Of a stretch of DNA of 64,000 nucleotides, positions 12,945 through 27,900 are shown piece after piece; within the stretch, counting starts at the first letter, position 1; each line of letters begins with the position of its first letter. The position numbers and the translations under genes were made by a program. This stretch comes from Anthopleura xanthogrammica (Eukaryota > Cnidaria > Anthozoa > Actiniaria > Actiniidae): NCBI GenBank assembly GCA_964019055.1, contig OZ025224.1, forward strand, positions 4,849,376 to 4,913,375. The letters are read 5' to 3'. The notes under the pieces are model-generated. The model had not been told where the DNA came from and made no database searches. It worked only from the letters and a program-made list of their open reading frames with translations.

Positions 12945-15900
12945 ATGGCCTGTAACTGTCATCGGATGGTTTTCTTCAATCTTCTTTTGCTTTTGCTCTT
13001 GTTGGCGAAAGTGATAGGCGACAGAGGTGAGTGTTGCAAAATAATCCCTCACTGAGGCTCGTGGTTACTGAGACGCTTAGCAAGGGAAGTCTTTGAGGGA
13101 CGGCCCGTTGACAGCTTAGCAGAAGGGCCACAGAACCTAAACGTTGAACATTATTGTAGCCGTAAAGTCGAGCACTGTAAACTAGACTTGACCCTAGTCA
13201 ATTCAGGGGAATATTTATTTTTATCTAAACAAGTTATATGGGCATAAGAGTTCCAGATCGTGATAAAAACGACGTCAAAATTCTCAATCTAAAATAGCGT
13301 TCGCGGACATCAACAACTCCGCAAAACTTCAAGTATGCGTTCTTCTAGCTGATAACCGCCGAATCTTGGTACTTATATGTGACATTTGAATTTCAAAGGC
13401 GATTTATTGTCTCACGTTTAAGTGAAAATCAGTTAATACTACTTTTTATACATTTTTTGAGTCGTGAAGTATGTATACAGTGTATTGGTATCCCGTGTAT
13501 ACTTCCCACGCGGCCCTGTCGAACCAAACATTTCTCCGGTGCAGCTAAGCGTAAATACCTTGAAATTACAAAACATACTCATGGATTTAGTTATTCTAAA
13601 TGAATTTACTTCCGCACTCCTGAAGTCGGCAGGATATATCTGTGATCCCTTGTAATTAAATGGGTCTTTGTATTAATAGTCTAGATAGCTGTATACTCCT
13701 CAGAGCGTTCGTGGTTTCAGTCTCGCCTTGGTCATTCATTGATGCATGGTGTCTCCGCTCAAGCTTTATTCTATAAACATGAACTCCCAAATTTTGCACC
13801 CTTTAATTCCAGAAAACCTATTCATTGTCATTTCGGAATTAAGATTTAAGCTCTTGAGGATTAGAGTGGTCTGTTTTTGCGGTTTCAGATGATATTTATT
13901 TTCGAGTACAGCTGAATATAAACTAAATCTTCCATCTGCTATTCATTCGGACGAGACGAACCATTTCAACTCTAAACTAATCGATACAACTCGCTCGGGA
14001 CCAAGAATAACTGAAAAAAGTTTATATTATCACCCATGGTTTACTTCCATATCTGGAGAAAGTCTCGCCAAAATCTTAGAGCTGATCAGCAATTATGTGT
14101 GACCTGATAAATGTGAAGGAAATGTAATTTTTTAAACAATGGAATATATTTTCAGACGGAAAATAATTTTGGCGAGCAACTTCAACACTGTGTTAGTAAA
14201 CATTGATGTATGTAAACAGATCTAAATTTGAACCAGTAATAATCGTTTTACCAAAGAAAAACTTGTATTTCAGCCATCGAATTTCTGTTAATCTAAACTG
14301 TAATTAGTTTTGTCTTCACTTAGGAATAACTCTTCATTTTTCAGCTCCAAACAAGCTCGAAATACTCGAAGCATAATTGGACAATGCGGAATTTTTTAGT
14401 ATTGTCATGGCTTTGATTATAAATCTCTTGTCTTGTTGCTTCAAAATCATTTTATGTGTGAGCTCGCATTATGTTATAGCTCGTAGGCGTATAATGTTTA
14501 TCGGGCAATTTAAGCAATATACTTCTATTTGGTTGACAGTTTTTTTGTAGAAATTAAAAAAAAAATCTTATGAGTTTCATTGTTACTGACAATTCGTTTC
14601 CTGAACTCCTTCAGTGAAAGATAATTCGTGAAATTTTCAAATAACCTAAAATGCTAATGAAATCTTTTTGACACTACAAGTTAATAAGACAGAGTACAAT
14701 TTTCTAGGTATTATCAACCAAGTTTTTCTGAAAAAGGCGGGCAAAGGAAGCCATTTTAATGCCATCAATTTGAGTTCCCTGAATTAGGGATTTTCACAAC
14801 CGCATAAATTCACTTTAATTATAGCTTAGCTTATGTAGATATTTGGCGATGTGGTGATAAATTGACTCCCTATTTGCACTATTAACCTCGTGTCAAAAAT
14901 CGTTTAACAATCTGACATGTTTTTTTCTTGGAGGCTTTCGGCGTCTCTGGGTGATCTGAAAGCTGGTCGAAAGCGATTCATATTTAAGCAATTTAGGCGT
15001 CTGCCCGGTAATAACCAATATATAGTCTGCGTGAACGTATATGTTAAGAATTCAAGTACTTTGGGTGATGTATAAGTTTTTATCAAAAAATGAACTGATT
15101 TCAGTGACTTTCTTCTGAACTCATCTAAAGTACTTAGAAAACTGTTTTGTTTGAGATGACAGATGCAGTCAAAGGACTTAGAAGACAGACAAATTAGTTT
15201 AGGAATTAGTAGGTTCTTGAATATTGTGGCTACGTCTTATGTTCCATGTGGCAAAACTCCATCTGATAACATCGTACATAATTCTGACAACATCAGCTAG
15301 ATTGTAAAAGAAAACTAGGGTGGATCAGATATCTTCCATCCTAAATTAATGAAATATGTTTTCGCGGGCAATCCCATGGCCAATATCAGTTTATGTTTTC
15401 AATAAATTTTTGCACAATGGTCGACAGCATGTTGATGTAAATATACTTGTCAGTTGCGTTACGCTTGCCAATTAACTCATGGGAAAAGAATTCAAGTGAA
15501 ACGACTCATGTAGGCGAGAATAGAAACGAGAAAAAATTCTCAGGGTCCTTCAAAATGCGATAACCTCGACGACCTCGTCTACTCTATATAATCGCTTATT
15601 TTTCCACCGCTGTTTCGAATGTCATAGATTTTATAGATATGTTGTTTCATGGCCAAAATCGGACAATAGACGCTCTTTGTTTTGTGAATATGCTTCGTCC
15701 TTCGTCACAAAAGCTTGTTTTTTTGGCGCGAGATATATTTTTCCTGTTTTCAAGTGACAGGCTTTTAGTACATTTCACACACAGCAGATGTCCGTCGTTT
15801 ATTTCCATGCAAATTTATGATAATTTGAGGATTCACTTTAATTCTCGTACATTAGTTTAATAGGTTTGACAATGTCCTGACCCATATCTGTTAGCCAAAA

Positions 15901-18900
15901 CCAACCAAAGGAAAATTCTAAGTTGGCTTGATAGCTTTTGTTTGATTCTGATCGTAATAATATATATTCTGAAAATTAAAGACCAAAGCAGTGCAAAAAA
16001 GATTTTATCAGCTGTAGTCATATTTGTTTTGGTCAACGTAGCCAAAATCATGGTGGAAGGAATTGTAGATAGCATGTAGCTCGTAGCTGTTTTCCGTTAC
16101 GTTACAAAAAATACCATTTTATCCTTCTTGCTCGATCGGCTGAGTATATGCCGCAGGGATCGGTCTTGGGGCCTTTTTAACTCAGTATGAACCAGATCTG
16201 ACAAGGTTTATTTTTCACATTTACTCGATCGCTTCTACTACAATATTACAAAACGGCGATCATTTTCCACCACAAAACTGACCAGAAATTGTTTCTCTTC
16301 CTGAGAAAGGGTATTGTTTATTCAGCAGAGATCGGTTCTTGGTCCACTTTTCAAAATTCACAAAAAAAATAAAAAAATAAATAAAAAATTCTCCCTGTCC
16401 AGTAGTTTATATTGTTTAACATTCAAAATATTTCTCTTTTTAATTCTGTTATCAGTTTATCAATAGATTTGCTTTCGCTTCGGTTGAAGCAAAAATTCCT
16501 TGAACAAAAAAAAAATTACCACGACTGAAACTTAACTTGTGTGGTTAAAAAAAAAGTTACTGAAGAAATCAAGTTCAGATAATCATCATTATTTCCGTGA
16601 ATCGCAGCTAATCACAGATACTTTGAATACCAAAAGGTCTTGTGGAGTCAGTTATAAGAGCTATTTCCCAGCTAAGATAAGGCCTCCCTCTTAACTTTAT
16701 CAGATTATATTCGTACTGCAAGTTATACCAAACATTTTTCTTTATTGCCATTTATGGACGCAAATCTCTGTGTTTTCAAATTTTGTTTTTTCACCTGTGT
16801 CAATAACTAAGTAAAATGCCAACAATAAAACCATATAGTTTAAGAAATAAATACAACATTTTCGTTACAATTCTGTTTGATCTTCAACCGTGATTGACAA
16901 ATATTTGAATTTTTTTAATTCTAGAATTGTTCCTTTATCATTGCATTTTTAACATAACCTTTAATAAGTTCAATAATTTGATTACCACACTGAACAGATA
17001 AGCATTTCCGTATTTGTGAATTCTGTGTATTAAAACCCCCGGCGAAAATGTCAATATTTATAAAGTGTTGGTCCCAAAGCGTTTAGCCGATTGACCCAAT
17101 GTCATAATAGTGATGAAAAGAATAGTATGTTTTGGAAATCAAACTGGCGAGAACAACAGGTACGCCTTTGAACGCGCGTACCACCTCCTTGGATGTTTTG
17201 CTAACCTTCACATGCTGTAGATATTCAATTCGTTTTTATAAAGTCGCTTTGTTCCGTTTAAAATGAACCAAGTGCCCCAATTATACAATTAGTTAGGTCA
17301 TCAAGATAAAAATGCCCCCCTACCGCGAACTTTTAGATAATTTGTTTTGATAAGCAATATACAACTAGTATCTTAAGTTGAAAATCAAATAATGCGGTTT
17401 TCCTTCCTTTCCCTTTCTCGGCTCCTTATCTAGGGCGATGTTGGTCAAGTTCCTTCTTGTTTTCAATGACTAGTTGTATATTGAATATTTTTTGTCTAAC
17501 GTCATCCCTACAATAGTACAGAAAATTTAAAAAGCATCTGTTTTCTACTTAAGAATCGGTATCTAAAAACGTCGATGATTTTCGCCCGTATATTTAGTGC
17601 TGCGCATGTCTGTAAAATGTTTAGAAATACTATTATTTATTTTGGGGAAATTAAGCTAATTAATTAGCTTAATAGGAATCAAATGGTTTTTACACCAAAG
17701 TGGTTTTGCCTTGAGTTAAATCAAGCAAGCTGTCAATGATTTTGGACACCTTATATTAATGTTACGTCATGTACACTCACGAAAACGTGTAGCCTTACTC
17801 AATCTTTTTTGTCACTCCTAAGTAATCGTTTTTTGTATATATTTCGATTAAGTTTCATTGAGTACAAGTCATAGGTGTTTATAAGTGGTTTCGAGAGCAA
17901 AAAGTCATAGTACTTTTCATTTTGTTACGTATTTTTAGTGCTGTCTTTGAAGCCATTTTGATTCGATTGACGCCGAATTAAACTTATTGAATTTCACGTA
18001 CTTGCTTGAGGGTTTGTTTTATCCAGAAGTGATTCCGTTTGATAATGAAGCCCTCCTGCAAAGAAAAAGGTTTGGAAAATAATGGAAAAAAAAGGGGGAA
18101 AAAGTAAGAAAAATAGATATTTTCAGTGCTAGGTAAGAAAAGATCATAATGGACCTATTTATGGAATTAAAAGCTATTTGACAGAAGAAGAAAATGGCAT
18201 TAAGGAGGAAGAACAGATCGAGTGAACAAAGCAATAAAAAAAAAATATTTGAACTACGAAATACAATAAATATGCAAGGATTGCGAAGACATCTCCGAAG
18301 GGGAAATTAAAAAAAGAATAAGAAAGGAAAAAAGAAAGAAAGAAACTCAAACAAAGCAAAAAATTACAGTCTGATCTTAAAGCCGATAAAAATACCTTCA
18401 TGACTTTATGAAGGAGTATGTGATTTTTTTTTCTTTCTTTTTTTTTAAATTAAGCTATCAAATAATAAGCATGCATGCCTTGAACAAGGAGATCGAACGA
18501 AAGAATGTAGCAGGTTTCACCTTAGATTATACTCTAGAATAAGACCTGCTGTCGTTTCAATTTACTTATTTTAATTTCAATCTTTTCCCCCTTCAAGTTC
18601 AAATAATGAGCGTGCCTGACAAGAGCAAGGCAACATGGAAGTGGACTTGGACACCCAGTGGCACACAGACCATGGTACGTATGTTGGATCATATCCGAAT
18701 CCGTAAGGAGGTTTCAAAAGATTTTGTCAATTTTTGCATTATATCCTGGAACTTTGTGTTTGACTAGCAGGTGGCGTGGCGTAAGGTCATTGAACAGCAA
18801 AGTTTGAGTCACTTACGATGGAATAATAGCTGAGCTGATATTTTCCATTTTCTATAAGGCGGTTATACGTATCGGCCAATGGAGATTTTGTATCTGATTA

Positions 18901-21900
18901 GAATAGATTCAAGATTCTTTATTTCGCATATCAAGTTTAAATAAGTTATATTTACATGTATAAGGCTACACAAGAATGAAATAATATATAGATAAGAAGG
19001 AAGTCGGAGGGGAGGAAGAAAATAGAAAAGAAAGAAAGAAAGAAAACGAACGAACGAACGAACAAAAGAAAGAAATAAGGAAGGAAGGGACGAACGAACG
19101 AAACAAATAAGGTTGGAAGGAAGGAAGCAAGGAAGGAAAATGACAAAAATTCTTTAATTCTTTCTCCAGTGGAGCTTTGCTACATTACTGGAAGACACCA
19201 ATACCAAAATATATTACTACGCATGTGATGTGGCACCAAGGGGACAACCAAACACGTGGTTACGAAGTGACATCATCGAAGTTCAGCATGCTAAAAGAAT
19301 TGACATCACAATAGACTATGCAATACAAAACTGCTCTGCAATTAAAAATGCCCAACATTGTAAACATGACTTCGATTTATATGCTCACCAGACATCGAAT
19401 ATTTATACGCCTGACAAAATTCCCGATCCTTATTTGACCCGCGGGTCTTTCTATGAGAAAATAGGAACGTTGAAACCTAAGGTGATATCGGTGCCCAAGC
19501 TACAAGAGGCACAGAATTTTGAAACGCATTCTTTCAAGATAAGACCTGGGAATAATTATGTCTACCTGGCTTTACACTACAGAGGAGGTTGTTTGGTTGT
19601 TTATGGCGTTCATGTTCATTATTATCGATGTCCGTCTTTGGCTTTGTCTTCAAGTCTTATTCAATTGCCGCTGACCACTTCACCTGCTAACGGCTCAGTT
19701 CAAGTGAAGGGGTCTTGTACGGAGCACGCTGAGCCAATGACAAATGTTAATGATTTGTTTGGATATTGTGAAGCTGATGGAAAATGGACCAAAGATTTGA
19801 ATAGAGGGGAGTGTCTCTGTGAAGCTGGCTTCGAGAAGGTGTTCGTGAACTCGGGATCTGAATGCAAAGGTAAACGATGATAATGATCATGCTAACGATA
19901 ATATGAAGATGGTGGTGATAATGATACGGGGAATACTAACGAAATTGAAAAGCTGATGAAAATGCTGGATTACCATGAGGAGTGCTAACACTGCGGTACT
20001 GGGGGCGGGGGGGGGGGGGGGGGCAAGGGGGGGGGGCCAACACGGATTGACCACGCATGAAAAAAATATAAAAACCTTTCTTTTTAAGGGGATGATTCTA
20101 GCCCCTCCCATTTTAAAATGCGAACCGCCGTCTCTGTGTTAATATCGACTTTAAGATTTGCAAAATCTATGATTGCGACGTCAACCGGAAGTGTCAATGA
20201 CTTCACTTTAGGGTTTCGTGCCTTCAAAGTCTGTCTTCCCTGTGGATGAGTTGACTGTACTCACAATGTTTTGAATGAAATCCCAATGAACAGAAATTCA
20301 AAGAGAAATAATTTACACTTCCGGTTGACGTCACCGTCGTAGATTTTGCAAATCTTAAGGTCGCTAATAGCATTTTCGTGAATGTAAGATTTAGAAGCTT
20401 CTCAGGGAAACATGCAAGGGACATGTTGCAGAACCCTCTGCTTTGGACAGGTGCACAATTTACTACTAGTCCCACCCCCCACAACCAACAGTTACAGCTC
20501 AAAACCTTAAATCCATACCTGTTTCCTCCACCTAGCTTGTCCCAAAGGTACATACAAGAGCATGGTCAATAATACCAGCTGCACGCCGTGTCCAGGCAAC
20601 AGTAAACACGTCAAGGACAGAACGAAGTGTCAATGTAAACCTGGTTACTTTAGATCGGAAACGGAGGCCGTGTTTTACAACTGCACACGTGAGTACATTC
20701 TTGATACAATTGGGTTTTTTTCAGACCCTTGCAATCCACTCACTCTCCCCCCTCCCCTTCCCGCTTTCTTACAGTGCTTTTTTGTAGCACCCGTGAAATC
20801 TAATGATTTCTCGTTGGGAGAAAATGGGGTTTCAATGGATGTCAATCAAAGTGTTTCCAGGACGTAGTCGGAATTGAAAACACGAAGTTTCCAAGGGCAC
20901 GTGCTTATGGAATGTCATGGAAATGCTTTGCAAGGCCACCAATCCCTACTTCTTCAGGACGGCAATTCGCGCGTGCCGTTGGGTAGCACTGTAATATTAC
21001 ACTTGCACTCTCTGGCAAAGGGCGACACCGACTGTTCTACTTGTCTACGAAGTACAATAGGCCTTTTCAGCGGGATAGTTTCCCATTTTGATAACTCCTG
21101 TCTTGCATTGCCTTGAGTATTGTTTCTATATGGATAAATCTCGTTCCAAAAAAAAAATTTGTTTTCGAGAGAATGGCACGTAGCCGAAAAAAACACATTA
21201 TGTTCAAGTAGCCATTAATTGGGTCTGTTTTAATGACTTCTTGATGATCGATAAGTCATATTAGAAGACATTTGCCCTTGTATTGTCTTTAGTTGTTAGG
21301 CTTTATCTCAGTAGGAACCCAGTAATATGATAATCCCTTAAAGCGGATCACCATGAATTTGGCTTTTTCTATTAAAAACTAATCTTGAATTCTTTTTGGT
21401 CCACTATTTTTAGAACCTCCTTCAGCACCTCGCGAATTAGACACCGTTTTCTTCAACGCCACGTTTGTGAGAATGAAATGGTCATTACCGTCTGACCTCG
21501 GAGGCAGGTCAGACTTGTATTATCAAGTGGAGTGCAAAAGATGTGATGACGTAGGGAATGAGTGCACGGAGGAATGTAGTCCCAAGGTCAAGATTTATCT
21601 TAAGGAAATCACCAATGTCTCGACTCTTGCTAACGTTAAGCACTTATCTGCCTACAAGTATTATAAGTTCAAGGTGTTTGCTAAAAATGGAGTCAGTCAA
21701 GTAGCCGAGAAAAACAAAATGGAGGCTGCTTTTTCTGAGGTCAAATTGCGGACAAACGAAACAAGTAAGTAGGACATCTTTTTTCCAATGGATTTTTGGA
21801 GTGAGGATTCTGTCTTACAGTGCAAATCGAAAAACCGTGGGCACCCAGAAATATTTCAGAATTCTTGTATTGCTCGTTCAACAATCTGAAACAACTCTCT

Positions 21901-24900
21901 AACTGCAAGAAATTCGACTGATTCGTAGTCAGTCCTTGCAGTTAGGAAGTCGTTTCATATTGTTCAACGAACGATAAACGATTTCTGAAATATATGCTCT
22001 ATTTTTGTTTCACAGTTCCAGGAGTTCCAGAGATAATTATCGCTAAATCTCTGAGCTCGTCGTCAGTCTTCTTAAGCTGGACCGTTCAAGAAAAAAATGG
22101 CGTGATCATGTATTATCAAGTAGTTTACTATCCTGTGGATCAGCCGTCTAAACGAAAAATACTTAACACTACCTCGACTAATGCTACTATTAATGGTCTG
22201 CAGCACGGAAATGAGTATTATTTCCAGGTAGGATACACTGTAATGGTCCATAAAATCAATTATAGTTGAAATCAAACATGTACATTGGTAATTTTGGACT
22301 AGGGTGCCCGGGAGGGGAGTGAGGGGCGATAGCCAACCGACGTCTTGACCAATGTTTCAAAGTGTCTATACTTCAATTTATTTATTTATTTACAGCACTT
22401 TTCATATTTCTGCGACCTGCCGACTCCAGACGTCTGGCGTTTTAGCTTCCGTCAATCAAATTTACGACGGGCCGAGCTCATTCCGATCGCGAGTGATAAA
22501 GAAATCCCCGTGTGAAAATGGCTGTCTAGTCAAGGGAATTTCCTTGTCGCTCGATCGGAATGAACTCGGCTCGCCGTAAATTTGATTGACGGAAGCTAAA
22601 AGGCAGACGTCTGGAGTCAGTAGGTCGCAGAAATATGAAAAGCGCTGTAATCTTTATTTCACGTGGGTAATTATTGCAAAGTCATCTCATGTCTCGCTTC
22701 GATGCAAAGGCACGGCTACCTTTCAAGATGGCGCAGGGCGGAATTTTGAGGGGTCTATTAGACAGCTAGTTGTCACGGTCTCAAGATTGTCCTCCCTGCC
22801 TCCCAAATATTTAGAGCTTCCTTTAAGGTATCAGATGGAGATTTGGACCGCGCTACCTCACATTTTACAAGGGCTTTTCAATATTTTGCCATAAAAGTAT
22901 ACACTTCGGAAAGCTAAATAAACCTAGTTTTCAAAAATTGTCTGTTTTGGAACATAAAAAAAGTTATTGGGTTTAAAGTGACATTCTACCGCACTTCATT
23001 TGACAACTTCCCGCAGGATCAGAATTTCCGCTATGTCGATCATAAACACATTAACATACTCTGTAGATAACGAGCTTCAAAACGGTTTCTCAGATTTTTT
23101 AGATCTTTTTTTAGATCGCGCGCAAGTACGCGTTAAATCTGTTTCTTTAGCATTCAGAAAATGTATACTTTTATATAATAATAGAAATAATAATGAAAAG
23201 GCAGCGCGAAATTTGGCGCGTAAAGTGGTCCCGAAGGTATCCTGATACCTTAAACCAGAGTTGTTAAACGGGACGACCCTGTATAAAAAAAAATTTAAAT
23301 TAAAAAGTTTTATTCAGCTGACACCTCAGCTGACACCATGCAAGGTTGTCCGCTAATAGCGGTCCTACTGTTTTTTTGTGTTTCTGGTGTACTCGTCTCT
23401 TAATTTTGCTTGCTCATCAGTTGGAGATCAGAGATCACTTATCAGCCGCCATTTTATCAACCCCCTATACTAGGATACTCCCCTGTTTCATATAGTTATA
23501 TAGTTATTCCTAGTATACTTGTAACTCATTTTGTTTAAATCTAATTTCTGTAATTCGAATTCTTGTGAAGGTTCGAGCGGGAACGAAACATGGTCTTGGA
23601 CAACCAAGTAAAACAGAGCAGCTTCTTCCTCCCGGAAAGATTAACACAATGCGTAAGTAAAATTCCAGAAAATTCCAACATGCGTGACTTATATATAACT
23701 TTTAAAGGTCTCGTACCAAGGGGTGGGGGGAGGGGGAAGGTCTCGTACCAAGGGGTGGGCGGAGGGGGGAAGGTCTCGTACCAAGGGGTGGGGGGAGAAG
23801 GTATTGTACCAAGGGGGGGGGGGGGGGAGAACGCTGTCCTTTGTGGTCACTCTATTTCTCATTCTTACTGGCCATTTCAGCGTTCCCAGGGAATATTTTG
23901 ATTGGGTTTGAATTCAATTTCGTCTTCAGTTTGTTTTTAGGTTTATTTGTTTGTATGTTTGTTCGTTCGTCCGTCGTCCGTCCGTCCGACCGTCCGTCCG
24001 ACCGTCCGACCGTCCGTCCGTCCATTCGTTCGTTCGTTCTTACTTTTTTTTTTTTTTAACATTTAAAAAGAAAGTCGTTAATATCCCCCTTTCAGATTCT
24101 AATTTTCCCCTCCTGTAATTTCTAGCTTTTTCGTGGGAGATCTTGGCTGGGATTGTTGGAGCTGCTGGTGTCTTCTTGATTCTCATTCTCATACTCGTCA
24201 TCGTCTGTCTGCACCGAAAACGAAGGTGAGTACACGGTAAAATTGTTCAGCGGTTATCGCAAGTTGTATTACCCCTTTTAGTTTCAAGTTTATGACACTA
24301 GATGTTACAAGAAATGCCAGAGTATTTTTATCACAAAATGCTCCCTTGTGAATTCAGGACTTCATTCGTAACTTTGAACACATCGTTTGCTTATAACATA
24401 CCAAGCACTACAATAAAATTCTAAAATTACTGACAAATTCAAAAGAAAATCATTTAAAACAATCCTAGGTCTTTTCTAAGTTAGGAAGATATAGGTGCCT
24501 TATGGTCAGTTTCCAAGCAGACTTCGCCATGTTAAACAAAAATGTCTGTACCCAAGCTAGACCACAGTCTTCCACTTTTGCTATTCCAGAAAATGTACAC
24601 AGCAATGAAAAACCACTTGTGAAGGATTGTGTGTAAGCCAGTTTGTGAATCGAATATATTCAGTGGCTTTGAAAATGTTTTGTACGAGTTCATTAAAAAA
24701 GAAAGAGTACGAATACAGCGTGCTGTGCAGCGCCATAAGGTTGCACTCTGTTCCTTCATTCTGATTGGCTGAACGGCGTCAAACAATTCCGCATCCTATA
24801 TTCATATTTTGTTCCTTTATTCCAATACTCTAAGATAAACTTGATACTCAAAAAAGCCGAAAAATTGAAAATACCACAAACGTATATAAAAGATTTAAAG

Positions 24901-27900
24901 ACGTTATCTCTTGATCAGGAAAAAAACAATTTCAAATCAATCACACGGTTAATCACTGATTAAAAACCCTGGCGACATTCCAATTAACTGACTCAAAACA
25001 AATGCCCTTATCTTGAAAGAACCTTTAGAACCAATGTATCATTGACCGCCTTCAATTATTTATACCAGTCAATAGACTCTTAATCGTTCTGTTATTGAGT
25101 GTACAACGCATTACTGTTGCTGAAGTGTGCGGTCGACGGGTCTATTGGCTATTTGAATATTTCACAGACAGTGTGTCTCTCTGAGTGTTGATTTGATGAG
25201 TGGTTTGGTTTTTATTTTGCAGGAGATACATACGAGCACGTGCGTTTAGTATGGAGAAACTAGGTAGGTTTAATAACCTGTATTTAAAATGCATTACATT
25301 AGTAACTTAATGTTTTCAGAAGACCTCTTTAGCTTCGTCGTTTGCTGTGCCCATTTCAGACCATGTGATGCGTCTCCTACACGTCTCTCATGTTTAAATA
25401 TGTATATGTAACAGAGCATTTGGGGAATGACATGTTGTTTGAAATGAGTAATTTGCATACGAAACTGAAAAGGGTCTCCTCCTTCTAAAAATGCCTCGCG
25501 ACCCTGGAGCCTTTTTCGGATTTTCTAAACATTTCTGACGAGCACTTGACTCATTTGTAGGCGAGTATCCCCTTTAAAATCCCATGGAAATTTATGACAC
25601 GCCAATAGACGTCCTAATGGTCAATGTACGTTATAAAATATCTCGAGCACCCCAGCCACCCTAGTTTGAGTCTAACTCTCCCACCACCCTTCAATCACCA
25701 CCCCATCCCCATCCCCATCCCCATCCCCATCCCCATCCCCATCCCCATCCCCATCCCCATCCCCATCCCCATCCCCATCCCCATCCCCATCCCCATCCCC
25801 ATCCCCATCCCCATCCCCATCCCCATCCCCATCCCCATCCCCATCCCCATCCCCATCCCCATCCCCATCCCCATCCCCACCCCCACCCCCACCCCCATTA
25901 TAAATGTATATCAAACTACAAAATATAAACGGCTGCACCGATTTCGCAAAACATTACACGAAATACATATAGTGAATAGCGTATTGCCATTTTGAGCTAC
26001 TCTGTCTTTGACCGACTCGGTGAACATTGAATTCATTTCATGCCGATTTTTTTTCCACCTACGTGAAATCTTTATATCCGTCTGCACATGACTGAGATCT
26101 CATTTTCAAGTGATCTGCAATAAAACAAAACAAAAAAAAGCATTTGATAACATGGTTGGAAAGGCAAGTTTGAAAATGAATCGTGATTGTTTTGACATGC
26201 ACCCAGATGGCTTTTCCTAATCACGTAGACTTTAGGGCGAAACGTACCTTCTGGGCAGGCGTCAATATTCTTTGGGCCGAGCCATTATACTCCAAGCCAG
26301 TACCTATCTGCATTATATCTTGGTTAACCATTTTAAGTTAATCTATAATTGCCCTAATCCACTATAACATCACAGCTTGTTTATAAGGGAGACAGAATGG
26401 CGAACAACAATAAAAGATTTCAGTTGGACTAATTTTTCTCTGCAACTGAATTATTAGCTTTAGCTGATGTGAAGAAGGTTTTGGAGGACGTCAATCAAAG
26501 TGTTTCCATGACATTGTCGATAAACATAAAGTTTTCAAGGGCGCCCGTAGAATGTTGTGAAAACGCCTTGATTGACGTAAACCAAAACCAACTCCTGTCG
26601 TGACAACAAATTGTACGATTTGGCGCGTGTGTACGATTTTGCGCGCACATACTGACGGGCGTTAGTGGAAAGCGTTCGGGAGCGTCTGGGACACACACCA
26701 ATAAGCCAGTTCACAGCTTAAGAATCGTTTTCAGTGCGCAAGTGATTTTATCCCGAATATCTCACCTTTTGTTTAATTTAAAACAAAAGAAGGTGAGAAA
26801 TTAGGGATAAAATGGCATGCGCGGTGAAAACGATTCTTAAGCTGTGAACTGGCTCATGACAGATGCAGTGAGACCATGTATGGTTCTTGCATTTGCTGTA
26901 AATTAGAAAACCAAACATTGAAATAATAATTATAGTATTTTTATTAATAACAAAATTAATTTATTTTTCGAGGAGATGGCCTGATCCATGTCGATGGGCA
27001 CAAACTGTACATCGATCCTAGTAACTATGGCAACCCTATGGAGGCGCTCATGAGTGTGACAGAAGAGATTGATCGAAAGAATATCAAACTTGAGAAGCTG
27101 ATTGGTGGAGGTATGTGACTTGTCGGTAAAAAAAACACCCATTTTTTTTCGAGGGTAATGGCTCTGTAGTCACTTTCAAAGATGTCCGGATCTTGTTCCA
27201 GGGTCACGAGGATTTTTGTGGAGGGAGGAAAGTCAGGAATTGAAACCCTGAGAAAATCGCTTGGAGCTGGAAAAGAAAATCTACAAACACCTTTACGACA
27301 ACACCTCAACGTACACGTCACTCCTTTGAAACGCGGTCAGATAACAGCGAATCGGTATTATAAATTGCCAAGCTGCGCAGCAAAAAGCAATAACTAAATT
27401 GATGATCATACTGTTATCTTATACTTTCAGGGGAATTTGCAGAGGTGTATAAAGGAGCCTTCATCTGTGATGATGGTAGCACTCAAACTGTTGCTGTCAA
27501 AATATTAAAGGTAATGACTTTGATAATTTTGAGTGCCTGGCGCCTGTAATCCGCGCACAAGAATTTTCCTTGAGAATGAAGAATCGTGCTCGCATAAATC
27601 TCGTCCCGATGCTGAGCCTTCAACGTGGTGTCCTTTTTTTCAGCCGAAGTCCACTCAAAAGAACCGTGAAGATTTTATACTAGAGGCGTCAATCATGGGA
27701 CAGTTCAAACATCCAAACGTGATTTCCCTGAATGGTGTTGTGACTCGCAGTCCTGACACACCAATGATGATTATAACAGAATTCATGGCCAATGGATCGC
27801 TCGACCACTTTCTTAAGGTATGCAAATTCAGAATTCAGTAGTGCGCAGGTCATTGCGTTTGGTTTTCAATTTCCCAGAACTCCCCCTCCCCGTCCCCTCT

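Noticed and set aside
22586..23245. Small forward open frames in Eph-1 intron 6
   Set aside because: They fall inside MITE-like palindromes, have no domain and no splice support.
23707..23829. CRISPR-like array
   Set aside because: The units are direct tandem repeats without unique spacers, in an animal intron.
25624..25995. Pro-Ile and Gly-Asp repeat proteins
   Set aside because: Artefact of the CCCCAT hexamer array inside an Eph intron.
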